64,000 nucleotides of DNA, from contig NZ_VOEJ01000001.1 in the NCBI RefSeq assembly GCF_007846085.1, positions 558,001 to 622,000 on the forward strand. The letters are read 5' to 3'. Shown here one piece after another: positions 28,339 to 37,068 of this stretch. Every line of letters begins with the position of its first letter. The first letter of the stretch is position 1. Under the pieces are notes generated by a model, which ran no database searches, was not told the origin of the DNA, and saw nothing but the letters and a program-made list of their open reading frames with translations. The position numbers were made by a program, and so were the translations under genes. The DNA comes from Mucilaginibacter pallidiroseus (GTDB taxonomy: Bacteria; Bacteroidota; Bacteroidia; Sphingobacteriales; Sphingobacteriaceae).

Positions 28339-30767
28339 TATTCACTCCTTAAGCTTTGCACCGGGTTTGCAAGTGCTGCCTTAACAGATTGGTAGCTAAT
28401 AGTTACAAATGCTATTAATACAGCGCCAGCACCTGCTGCTGCCAATACCCACCAGTGAATGCTGGTACGATAAGCGAAATCCTGCAGCCACATATTCATT
28501 AGGTACCATGCCAAAGGCGATGCGATTACAATTGCCAGCAGCACCAGCTTTATAAAATCTTTTGATAACATGCCCACAATAATGGTTACGTTGGCGCCTA
28601 ATACTTTGCGTATGCCAATCTCTTTGGTACGCTGTTCGGACGCGTAAGCTGCAAGGCCAAACAAACCAAGGCAGGCTATTACGATGGCCAGTGTTGTGAA
28701 TATGATGAATATTTTTCCGATACGTTGCTCGGTGCGATAAATAGCGTCAAAATCCTGATCCATGAATGAATAGTTCATTTGCATATTTGGCGAAATGGTT
28801 GCCCAGCGGCTTTTAACCTGCCCAATAACGCCATTTATGTCAGCTGTATTCAGCCTTATTGCCAATGCACCATTATTGCCGTCGTATGTAAAAATAACGG
28901 GTTCTATCTGTTGCCTTAACGAATTGAAATGGAAGTCTTTAACCACGCCAACGATATGTAATTGTTTAATATTATCTGCCGCGCGCTCACCTCCTTGAGA
29001 TTGATAAATTGGTTTATCAACCGCATTTTTTAAACCCAGGAAGCGGGCGGCGGCCTCATTTATAATTACCCCGCTTGAATCTGAAAGATTAGCTGCCGAG
29101 AAGTTACGGCCCTGAACAATTTTCATATCCAGTGTAGGTATATAATCTGCGTCTACCTGCCAGGTTTGCGGAAACAGGGCATCTTTTTGATTATACGTAG
29201 CATCTTTAAAATAGATGCGCGTGTTACGCCAGCCTGCTGTCGGCAGGAAACCTGTGAGGGTTGAACTTTTTACGCCTGGGATAGTAGCCAATTCCTTTTT
29301 AAAAACGCCGGCCTGGTCTCCTAATTCACCGGTATTTTGGATGATTAATACCTGGTTGCGGTTAAAGCCAAGGTTTTTGGTTTGAATAAAGTGTAGCTGG
29401 TTATAAATTACAACCGTGCCGATGATCAGAAATACGGATATGCCGAATTGAAACACAACCAAAAAGCTGCGCAACCTGCTGTTTTTAAATCCTGCAGATA
29501 ATTTTCCTTTTAATACGGTAATAGGTTGAAAAGCCGACAGGTAAAATGCGGGATATGAACCGGCTAAAGAGCCCACTGCCGATATTACAAACAGCAGTGC
29601 AGGCGCAAACCACTTAGCTGTAGTTACGTCAATAGCTATTTGTTTGCCCGACAGGTTGTTAAACATCGGCAATAAAACAAACACTGCAACAACAGCTATT
29701 ACCGTAGCACCCGAAGTAAGCATTAGCGACTCGGCCAGGAATTGATAAATAAGATACTTGCGCGATGAGCCAAGCACCTTGCGTACACCAACCTCGCGGG
29801 CGCGATTTGCTGAGCGTGCGGTGCTTAAATTCATGAAGTTAACGCAGGCAATCAGTAGTATAAATAACCCTATTGCCGAAAATATGTAAACATATTGTTC
29901 AGTACCATTTGCACCAAGTTCGCCCGTCATATTGGATTGAAGGTGAATGTCGGTAAGTGGGATAAGGTTTAGGTGAAAAAAGCTGCCGCCCGCCTCAAAC
30001 TCCTTTATGCTCATTTTTAATTCGGACTGCATTTGCTGTCCGCTGAACTTTTGCAGCATGGCCGGAAAGCTTGCCTGTAAAGTGGCAGCGTAAGATTTAT
30101 CTTTTAACAGCACATATGTGTTATAATTGCTGCGCAACCATTCATTCGTACGGCTATCCGGGAGGGACACCATCGAAAGCAAAATGTCGAAGTTAAAATG
30201 CGATTGGGTGGGGATATCTTTTATTACACCTGTTACCTTAAAGTTTTCGTGATCATTAAAAATGATTGGTTTGCCAACCGCATCAGTGGTATTGAAATAT
30301 TTGCGGGCCGTACTCTCCGTTATCACAACAGTGTTAGGCTCGGTAAGCGCCGTTTTAGCATCCCCGCTAAGCATTGGCAGCGTAAATACATTAAATATTG
30401 AGGGATCGGCAAAAGCTACCCTATTTTCTACAAGATTGGTATTTCCTTTCCTTACATGTGTTGTGCCGGCATTTTTAATACGGGCTGCATCTTCAACATA
30501 AGGGTATTCGACTTTTAAAGTTTTGGCAAGCGGCGGCATCGCCACAGCATATTCTACATGATTGCCACCAAATTTCAGATCTTCATTTACCCGGAAAATT
30601 CTGTCGTGTTTTATGTTGTACCTGTCATAGCTTAGTTCATCTACTACATAAAGCACTATAAGCAAACATGTTGCAAGCCCCATTGCAAGGCCAAGTATAT
30701 TTATAGCCGTGAAAGCCTTGTTTTTATAAAGGCTACGGTATGCGGTTTTAATGTAATTCTTAAACAT
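28338..30767 (-). CDS. FtsX/MacB-type ABC transporter permease (809 aa)
   Basis: Group II member with KDFHFNSLRQQIEPVIF. Coupling motifs VGVRKVLGSS near 329 and IGIRKVLGAN near 722. The ATG at 30767 (MFKNYIKTAYRSLYKNK) is preferred because the longer frame upstream adds 21 residues without family resemblance before the usual start. Tail NPVQSLRSE, with Q replacing the usual K. Its stop codon abuts the 7-bp tandem repeat. The gap to the upstream permease is 76 bp. Confidence 0.92.
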   Translation of the reverse strand: MFKNYIKTAYRSLYKNKAFTAINILGLAMGLATCLLIVLYVVDELSYDRYNIKHDRIFRVNEDLKFGGNHVEYAVAMPPLAKTLKVEYPYVEDAARIKNAGTTHVRKGNTNLVENRVAFADPSIFNVFTLPMLSGDAKTALTEPNTVVITESTARKYFNTTDAVGKPIIFNDHENFKVTGVIKDIPTQSHFNFDILLSMVSLPDSRTNEWLRSNYNTYVLLKDKSYAATLQASFPAMLQKFSGQQMQSELKMSIKEFEAGGSFFHLNLIPLTDIHLQSNMTGELGANGTEQYVYIFSAIGLFILLIACVNFMNLSTARSANRAREVGVRKVLGSSRKYLIYQFLAESLMLTSGATVIAVVAVFVLLPMFNNLSGKQIAIDVTTAKWFAPALLFVISAVGSLAGSYPAFYLSAFQPITVLKGKLSAGFKNSRLRSFLVVFQFGISVFLIIGTVVIYNQLHFIQTKNLGFNRNQVLIIQNTGELGDQAGVFKKELATIPGVKSSTLTGFLPTAGWRNTRIYFKDATYNQKDALFPQTWQVDADYIPTLDMKIVQGRNFSAANLSDSSGVIINEAAARFLGLKNAVDKPIYQSQGGERAADNIKQLHIVGVVKDFHFNSLRQQIEPVIFTYDGNNGALAIRLNTADINGVIGQVKSRWATISPNMQMNYSFMDQDFDAIYRTEQRIGKIFIIFTTLAIVIACLGLFGLAAYASEQRTKEIGIRKVLGANVTIIVGMLSKDFIKLVLLAIVIASPLAWYLMNMWLQDFAYRTSIHWWVLAAAGAGAVLIAFVTISYQSVKAALANPVQSLRSE

Positions 30768-30843
30768 ATTACAATGGTTTATATGAGATTGACTGGACCG
30801 GCAAGGCTGTAAAATTAATTGAGTAGCCAAACCAGATATATAT

Positions 30844-33219
30844 TTACTCAGACCTTAAGCTGCGAACAGGATTTACTAATGCGGCCTTTAATGATTTAAA
30901 GCTTACCGTTATCAAGGCTATGGCAAAGGTTAACAAGGTAGCAAAAGCAAATATCCACCAATGCAAAGGCGTTCGGTAGGCAAAGTTTTGTAACCAGGCT
31001 TGCATAAAATAGTAGCCCAGCGGTATTGCAATAAACGTTGCTACAAAAACAGGTTTAAGCAGATCTTTTGATAGCAGCAGTAAAATGTTTGCTACCGATG
31101 AGCCAAGTACTTTCCTTACCCCTATTTCTTTTGTGCGTTTAACTGCCGTGAATGATGCCAGCCCAAAAAGCCCAAGGCAGGCAATGAAGATAGCCAGGCC
31201 CGAAAAAATGGTTAGCATGGTTTGCTGGCGTATATCTGTTTTATAAGTGGTATCAAACTTTTGATCAAGGAAACTAAAATCCAAAGGATATGCAGGAGCA
31301 ACAGAACCATAAATTTGCTTTACAGCTTGTACAGAGGCCTTTAAATTACCGGGCTTTAGACGGATCACGGCAACCCGCCTGTCGTCAGACGGTGAGATAA
31401 CCAAAGCATCCATCCCTTCCTTAAGCGACAGGAAATTATAATCCTTAATTACACCAACTACACGGCGGGGTTTATCGTCACGTACCGTGTTTTTTACAAG
31501 TTTGCCAAGTGCCTGCTCCGGGGTTAAGCCAAGGCGTTTAGCTGCAGTTTCGTTTATAAGCGCTGCGTCGGTAGAGTCGGTACTAAACTGTGGCGATAAA
31601 TCGCGGCCGGCAACTATTTTTAAACCAAGTGTTTTTACAAACTCAAAGTCGGCAAATTCGGTGTGAGCCTTAAAAATCTCGTTCTGCCCTTCAACATTAA
31701 AAGAATGTACATCGTGGTAACCGCCCGGCTCGCCAGACATTAACGATACGGCGGCAATGTTGCTGTTGGCCTCAAGCTCCTTTTTAAAGACTTGCCTGTG
31801 GTTATAAATTTCGTCGTTATCTATAGGTACAATTATGGTTTGTTCTTTTGTATAGCCCAATTCCTGGTTCTTTACAAAACGCATTTGGTTCATAATTACC
31901 GTTGTACCGATGATAAGCAGTAAGGATATACTGAATTGCACAACCACCAGGGCCTGCCTGAAGAAAGCACCACCTTTGCCTAAACGCAATTTGCCTTTGA
32001 GCGCTTGAATAGGCGAAAAGGCCGAAAGGAAAAATGCCGGATAACTGCCTGCCAAAAAGCCAATAACAAGTATTACACCTACAAGGAAGAGGTAGATAGG
32101 CCCTGCGTTCCAGCTTACTGATAGTTGGTAACCCAGTAATTCGCGATACCATGGCATCAGAATAAGAAGCAGGCCTATTGACAGCGCGCATGATATAACA
32201 GTAAGCAGGATTGATTCGCCTATAAATTGAAGTACCAGGTGATTTTTAAGCGCACCTAACACCTTGCGTAACCCAACTTCCTTAGATCTTTCCACAGCCC
32301 TGATTGTTGAGAGGTTTGTAAAGTTGATGCAGGCAATAAGCAGTATTAGTACAGCAATGGAAATGAAGATGTAAACCACAGTTTTGTCGCCATGCTTCAC
32401 GTTGTCAAATGATGATACTTTTTCGAAGTAAACATCGGGCAATGCAGTAAGTGAAAGGCTGAATTTTGTACCAAACCTGGCCATATCTTTGCCCATATGG
32501 TTTTCCATGAACTGTGGTAGCTTGGCTTCAAGATTGTCTTTATTGGTTTTCTCGTCAAGTAAAATATATGTGTAAAGGCGGTTGTTGATCCACCTTTTGT
32601 AGCCATCATCATTTACGTAATTTGCAATCGGCACAACGATGTCAAACTCAAGATGCGAATTAACAGGTACGTCTTTAGCTACACCGCTAACTTTAAACTG
32701 TTGCTTTTTATCGAGGGTAAGCACTTTGCCCATTGCCGCATTGGCACTGCCAAAGTATTTTTTTGCAGCGGTTTCGGTAAGTACAACGCTTGATGGATCT
32801 TGCAATACCGACGCAGGGTTACCCAATATTAACGGGAAGGTAAATAGTTGGAAGAAATCGTTATCTACTATGTATAGTTTTTTTTCAGCGAAAGATTTGT
32901 CGTCAAAAGTGATGAGGCCCTGGCTGGCTTCAACCCTTACGGCTCTTTTTATATCTGCCGGGAAATCACTCAAAAGCGCGGTGGCGTATGGCCCCGATAG
33001 ATAAGGAATGCTGCCCTTTATGGCGTTGGTGTTGCGCATAACGCGGTAAATTCGCTGTTTGTTGGTATGAAAATTATCTACGCTGAACTCGTTCATTATA
33101 AAAATGAAGATCATCATACAAACGGTTATACCAATGGTTAAACCAAGTATATGAATTAGCGATAACGTTTTGTTTTTGTATACGTTACGCCAGGCTATTT
33201 TAAGATAATTTTTAAACAT
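30844..33219 (-). CDS. FtsX/MacB-type ABC transporter permease (791 aa)
   Basis: First permease after the ATPase gene. Group II by KDYNFLSLKEGMDALVI. Coupling motifs VGLRKVLGAL near 318 and IGVRKVLGSS near 705; tail NPVRSLRSE. The ATG at 33219 (MFKNYLKIAWRNVYKNK) is chosen; eight further codons upstream are possible but atypical. By position it is the best candidate for the original partner of the ATPase and adaptor, from which the array could have grown by duplication. Confidence 0.92.
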   Translation of the reverse strand: MFKNYLKIAWRNVYKNKTLSLIHILGLTIGITVCMMIFIFIMNEFSVDNFHTNKQRIYRVMRNTNAIKGSIPYLSGPYATALLSDFPADIKRAVRVEASQGLITFDDKSFAEKKLYIVDNDFFQLFTFPLILGNPASVLQDPSSVVLTETAAKKYFGSANAAMGKVLTLDKKQQFKVSGVAKDVPVNSHLEFDIVVPIANYVNDDGYKRWINNRLYTYILLDEKTNKDNLEAKLPQFMENHMGKDMARFGTKFSLSLTALPDVYFEKVSSFDNVKHGDKTVVYIFISIAVLILLIACINFTNLSTIRAVERSKEVGLRKVLGALKNHLVLQFIGESILLTVISCALSIGLLLILMPWYRELLGYQLSVSWNAGPIYLFLVGVILVIGFLAGSYPAFFLSAFSPIQALKGKLRLGKGGAFFRQALVVVQFSISLLLIIGTTVIMNQMRFVKNQELGYTKEQTIIVPIDNDEIYNHRQVFKKELEANSNIAAVSLMSGEPGGYHDVHSFNVEGQNEIFKAHTEFADFEFVKTLGLKIVAGRDLSPQFSTDSTDAALINETAAKRLGLTPEQALGKLVKNTVRDDKPRRVVGVIKDYNFLSLKEGMDALVISPSDDRRVAVIRLKPGNLKASVQAVKQIYGSVAPAYPLDFSFLDQKFDTTYKTDIRQQTMLTIFSGLAIFIACLGLFGLASFTAVKRTKEIGVRKVLGSSVANILLLLSKDLLKPVFVATFIAIPLGYYFMQAWLQNFAYRTPLHWWIFAFATLLTFAIALITVSFKSLKAALVNPVRSLRSE

Positions 33220-33250
33220 GGCAGGCAATTTAAAAGGCAACACCCTACCG

Positions 33251-33279
33251 GCCCCCTAACCTGGTTAGGGTTTGGGGGC
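33251..33279. other. Imperfect stem-loop between ATPase and first permease
   Basis: GCCCC (33251-33255) pairs with GGGGC (33275-33279) and CTAA (33256-33259) with TTAG (33265-33268), with a bulge between the two stems. No T run follows. It could be a processing or partial attenuation site between ATPase and permease genes, or simply a GC-rich spacer. Confidence 0.4.
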
Positions 33280-33334
33280 AAACAGGATAACACACTTAAC
33301 TATAACTATTTATTAAAAAGGGACGATGGTATAA

Positions 33335-34012
33335 TTATACCATAATATTTTCCATAACGGTTTGCCCGTCGAGCAGGCGGATTATACGGTGGCTGTACCT
33401 GGCATCATGCTCCGAGTGGGTAACCATTATAATGGTAGTGCCCTGCTCATTAAGGTCTGTTAGCAACTCCATTACATCATTACCATTGCTGCTGTCCAGG
33501 TTACCGGTAGGCTCATCGGCAAGTATAAGTTTAGGCTTGTTTACAACGGCACGGGCAATGGCCACACGCTGTTGCTGACCGCCCGATAGCTGTTGCGGGT
33601 AGTGGTTGCGGCGGTGCATGATCTGCATTTTATCCAATACCTCTTCTACCCTTTTAACACGCTCTGAAGCGCTTACGCCTGTGTATATCAATGGTAGTTC
33701 AACGTTTTCAAAAACTGTTAATTCGTCTATAAGGTTGAAGCTTTGGAAAACAAAACCAATGTTATGCTTGCGCAGGTCGGCGCGTTTGCGCTCATTAAAA
33801 TGTGCTACCTCAATATCGTTGAATACATAGCTACCTTCGTCCGGGTCGTCAAGCATACCCAGTATGTTCAACAAGGTTGATTTACCGCAACCAGACGGGC
33901 CCATGATGGCAACAAACTCGCCGGTGTCAACATGCATCGAAAGCTTGTTTAGTGCAATGGTTTCTACCTCTTCCGTGCGGTAAAATTTTTCAAGATTGGT
34001 AATTTTTATCAT
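33335..34012 (-). CDS. ABC transporter ATPase of the MacB/LolD type
   Basis: 225-aa nucleotide-binding subunit. Walker A GPSGCGKST at residues 38-46, Q-loop at Q90, signature LSGGQQQR at 142-149, Walker B LILADEP at 162-168 and H-loop in VTHSEHD. The class pairs with FtsX/MacB permeases and powers outward or periplasmic mechanical work. It is the only ATPase gene in the 38-kb locus, so it probably serves several of the eleven permeases. It sits 133 bp after the adaptor gene and 115 bp before the first permease. Confidence 0.95.
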   Translation of the reverse strand: MIKITNLEKFYRTEEVETIALNKLSMHVDTGEFVAIMGPSGCGKSTLLNILGMLDDPDEGSYVFNDIEVAHFNERKRADLRKHNIGFVFQSFNLIDELTVFENVELPLIYTGVSASERVKRVEEVLDKMQIMHRRNHYPQQLSGGQQQRVAIARAVVNKPKLILADEPTGNLDSSNGNDVMELLTDLNEQGTTIIMVTHSEHDARYSHRIIRLLDGQTVMENIMV

Positions 34013-34092
34013 TTGGCCTCCCCAGCTGCGGTGTGTTTTGCCGCAAGCCTTTAGTTTTAATTGTGATTTATATCTTTTAGTTTAATTATCTC

Positions 34093-34136
34093 TGTGTCTA
34101 TATCATACAAGACGCTACCTGCTCAAATACGTTACA
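34093..34136 (-). promoter_or_regulatory. Degenerate dyad pair upstream of the ATPase gene
   Basis: TGTGTCTATATCATACA (34093-34109) and TGCTCAAATACGTTACA (34120-34136) resemble the 17-bp dyads elsewhere, but the spacer is 10 bp instead of 5, the second copy lacks the TGT, and no good -24/-12 element follows. Possibly a weak or decayed site. Confidence 0.25.
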
Positions 34137-34145
34137 GTTTAAAAG

Positions 34146-35399
34146 CTATTTTTTGAGCACAAGTTCCTGAATGTTATCATAGTTCTCGTAGCTTGAAGTT
34201 ATTACTTTGTCGCCTGGTTTTAAACCTTGCATCACTTCATAGTAATCAGGGTTTTGTCTGCCTATCTGTATGTCAGTTTTATAAGCCGTTTTGCCGTCTT
34301 CACTTACCTTAAATATCCAGTTGCCGCCGGTTTGCTGGTAAAAGCCGCCTTTAGGTACTAATAAAGCTGTAGTCTCATCGCTAAGTGCAAGGCGTATTTG
34401 TAAAGTCTGTCCTTTACGTATACCTTTTGGTACTGCGCCTACAAATTGCATATCAACCTGGAAACGCCCGTTGGTTACCTGGGTAAACACCTTTTTAATG
34501 GTTAGCTTGTAAGTTTTATCGGCAAAGGTAAAATCGCCCATCAAACCATTATATATACGTGATAGATAATGCTCCTCTATATCAACCCTTACTTTAAAAC
34601 CGCTTTGCGCATCTATCTGGCCCAGGTGCTCGCCTTTGTTTTTGTTTTGCCCCACTTCGGCATCCATAGATGTAAGCTGCCCGTCAATAGGTGCGCGTAC
34701 GGTAAGGTCGGCCACTTTTTTACGCATCAGCTGCAGGGTGCTGCGCATGTGGGCGTATTGCTCACGTGCCTGTTGGTCTTCCTGGCGAATTAGCGTAGTA
34801 TCTTGTTTCAGGATCTGCGTTGTTAAACGCTTACGACGCAACTGGTACTTGTAAGCATTTTGAGCAGCCTTAAATTCCTGTAAGCCTATAGCCTTTTGGT
34901 CGAGCAGTTTTTTATCAAGCTGGTAAACACGCTCGGCTTCAAGGTAAGCGTTATCTACATCGGCCATTTGGTTTAACTTGGTTATGGTATTTTGCTGCGC
35001 GTTGTTATGCGATATCTGCATTTGCGTTTGTGCAGCGTAAACAGCAGTTTCCTGGTTGGCAAGGTTCAGCTCCAAATCGGTGTTGGAAAGTTTGATGATC
35101 GCATCGCCTGCTTTAAGGTTTGCACCGTCCTCAACATACTTTTCTTCAACTCGGCCGCCTTCAACAGCATCAAGATATATTGTAGTTAAAGGCATTACCA
35201 CACCGTTAACAGGTATAAACTCCTGGAAGGTGCCTTTCTTGATCTCGCTTACGGTAATACGCTCGGTATCAACATTCAATTTACTTTTACCAGATGTAAA
35301 CAATATGCTGCCGCCAACTAATACAACCACCCCGGCAATACCGGCTATGGTCATCAGGCGTTTATTACTCCACTTCTTTTTTTGTATAACTCTATCCAC
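34146..35399 (-). CDS. Periplasmic adaptor (membrane-fusion protein), HlyD/MacA type
   Basis: Joins an inner-membrane ABC exporter to the outer membrane. One TM near residues 14-34 follows a basic N-terminus; the lipoyl/barrel-sandwich halves surround a long alpha-hairpin (about residues 95-220, rich in Q, A and L); a beta-barrel and a C-terminal membrane-proximal domain follow. GTG at 35399 (417 aa, VDRVIQKKKWSNKR) is chosen rather than an earlier start because a -24/-12-like promoter at 35427-35444 would lie inside the longer frame. First gene of the long minus-strand unit, divergent from the regulator genes. Confidence 0.92.
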   Translation of the reverse strand: MDRVIQKKKWSNKRLMTIAGIAGVVVLVGGSILFTSGKSKLNVDTERITVSEIKKGTFQEFIPVNGVVMPLTTIYLDAVEGGRVEEKYVEDGANLKAGDAIIKLSNTDLELNLANQETAVYAAQTQMQISHNNAQQNTITKLNQMADVDNAYLEAERVYQLDKKLLDQKAIGLQEFKAAQNAYKYQLRRKRLTTQILKQDTTLIRQEDQQAREQYAHMRSTLQLMRKKVADLTVRAPIDGQLTSMDAEVGQNKNKGEHLGQIDAQSGFKVRVDIEEHYLSRIYNGLMGDFTFADKTYKLTIKKVFTQVTNGRFQVDMQFVGAVPKGIRKGQTLQIRLALSDETTALLVPKGGFYQQTGGNWIFKVSEDGKTAYKTDIQIGRQNPDYYEVMQGLKPGDKVITSSYENYDNIQELVLKK

Positions 35400-35426
35400 T
35401 GTAATTATTGATATTTTGGTATAGGG

Positions 35427-35444
35427 ATACAAAAACACATGCCA
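35427..35444 (-). promoter_or_regulatory. Candidate sigma-54 promoter for the adaptor gene
   Basis: Minus strand TGGCAT then, after six bases, TTTGTAT-like sequence. The -24 half is very good, but the spacing is one base longer than consensus and the -12 GC is GT. It lies 53 bp from dyad site C, nearly the same geometry as the other two sites. Confidence 0.5.
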
Positions 35445-35496
35445 TAAATTAAACATCTGTTTATCAATGTTTTGCATGTAAATATCCGATAGTCAC

Positions 35497-35535
35497 CGTA
35501 CGCTTCTGTTACATCAAGTGTTCGGTTATGATACA
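35497..35535 (-). promoter_or_regulatory. Tandem-dyad activator binding site C
   Basis: CGTACGCTTCTGTTACA (35497-35513) and TGTTCGGTTATGATACA (35519-35535), 5 bp apart, in the divergent region between adaptor and regulator genes. It could serve the adaptor promoter and, being 178 bp from the regulator ATG, possibly autoregulation. The rest of the 35400-35712 region shows no gene. Confidence 0.7.
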
Positions 35536-35712
35536 GTGCGTTTACAGCGCGAGTTTAACATCGCTCTTAACCCATAGCTGAAACGTAGCTTTATAGCTTA
35601 ATAAGCGCAACTGGTACGATATTTAGTATCAAAATATTAAATTGCATCACTGTGTTCAGGTAACAATTTTACCGCACAGGCATCAAACCGATACCCATAT
35701 CCGATAAGATAA

Positions 35713-37068
35713 ATGATATTAAAAAAAGCTACCGTTTTAATTGTTGATGACGACCCGGACGTTTTAACCGCCGTTAAGTTATTACTTAAAACAGAGACAC
35801 AGGAGATTATTACCGAAAAGAATCCCGAAAACCTTCACTCGTTATTGCAGCGCAATCAGGTTGACCTGGTGCTGCTCGACATGAATTTTAACAGCGCCAT
35901 AAACACCGGTAACGAAGGTATTTACTGGTTGCGCAAAATAAAGGAATGGAAGCCCAACGTTTGCGTGATTATGATCACAGCTTATGGCGATATTGACCTG
36001 GCCGTACGCTCACTTAAAGAGGGCGCAAACGATTTTGTGGTAAAGCCTTGGCATAACGAGAAGCTTATAGACATTATTAAAGATTTGCTCGATAAAAAGG
36101 AAGGTGCCAAAACTTCAAAGTCGGCAAGCAAGTCTGCGGCCGGTCAAACAAATATCCTGGGCGAATCTGACGTGATGGAAGACATTTTCCATAAGGTGAA
36201 CAAGATAGCCCCTACCGATGCAAATATTTTAATATTAGGCGAAAACGGTACCGGTAAGGATTTAATGGCTAAAGCTATTCATGAACGGTCGTTACGTGCA
36301 GGCAAGCCATTTGTAAAGGTTGACGTTGGTGCCCTTACCGATTCCCTTTTTGAAAGTGAACTGTTTGGTCATAAAAAAGGCGCGTTTACCGATGCCCGCG
36401 AAGACCGTATGGGCCGCTTTGAAGAAGCCGAAGGCGGTACATTGTTTTTGGATGAGATAGGCAACATAAGCTTACAGCAGCAGGCCAAATTGTTAACCGT
36501 TTTACAAAACCGGCAGGTTACCCGTCTGGGCATGAATAAGGCGGTTGATGTAAATATCAGGCTGATTTGTGCTACCAACGTTCCGCTGCAGGAATTAGCC
36601 AACGAAAATCGCTTCCGTAAGGATTTGATCTACCGTATCAACACCGTCGAGATCAATATGCCACCGCTGCGCCGTCGTGCAGATGATATCATTGTTTTGG
36701 CAAGGCATTTTGCAAAACTTTACAGCACCAAATATTTAAAGCCAACAATGGATTTTGATAATGGGGCTTTGGTTAAGCTAAAATCTTACAGCTACCCAGG
36801 CAATGTACGCGAACTTCAATACACGATTGAACGTGCTGTAATCATGGCCGACGATCCGATTCTACGCGCAGACGACCTGATATTTTCTGTTTTGGAAACA
36901 CCAGGAGAAACCAAACTTGATGAGGATAACATACAGCTTAGTACGCTTGAAAAAAATGCCATTTTGCGTGTTATCGATAAACATAACGGTAATATCACAC
37001 GCGCCGCAAAAGAACTTGGCCTTACCCGTACAGCACTTTACCGCAGATTAAGCAAGTATGATATTTAA
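35713..37068 (+). CDS. Sigma-54-dependent response regulator, NtrC family
   Basis: 451 aa in three parts. Receiver domain 1-125 with acidic D13-D14, phosphoacceptor D56, T89 and K111. AAA+ domain with Walker A GENGTGKD at 176-183, sigma-54 contact loop GAFTDA at 223-228 (GAFTGA in the textbook form), and Walker B GGTLFLDEIG at 241-250. Fis-type helix-turn-helix at the C-terminus (about 410-451, NITRAAKELGLTRTALYRRL). It should bind tandem dyads and remodel sigma-54 RNA polymerase. The stop overlaps the kinase start by 11 bp. The three dyad pairs in this window are its obvious candidate targets. Confidence 0.96.
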   Translation: MILKKATVLIVDDDPDVLTAVKLLLKTETQEIITEKNPENLHSLLQRNQVDLVLLDMNFNSAINTGNEGIYWLRKIKEWKPNVCVIMITAYGDIDLAVRSLKEGANDFVVKPWHNEKLIDIIKDLLDKKEGAKTSKSASKSAAGQTNILGESDVMEDIFHKVNKIAPTDANILILGENGTGKDLMAKAIHERSLRAGKPFVKVDVGALTDSLFESELFGHKKGAFTDAREDRMGRFEEAEGGTLFLDEIGNISLQQQAKLLTVLQNRQVTRLGMNKAVDVNIRLICATNVPLQELANENRFRKDLIYRINTVEINMPPLRRRADDIIVLARHFAKLYSTKYLKPTMDFDNGALVKLKSYSYPGNVRELQYTIERAVIMADDPILRADDLIFSVLETPGETKLDEDNIQLSTLEKNAILRVIDKHNGNITRAAKELGLTRTALYRRLSKYDI

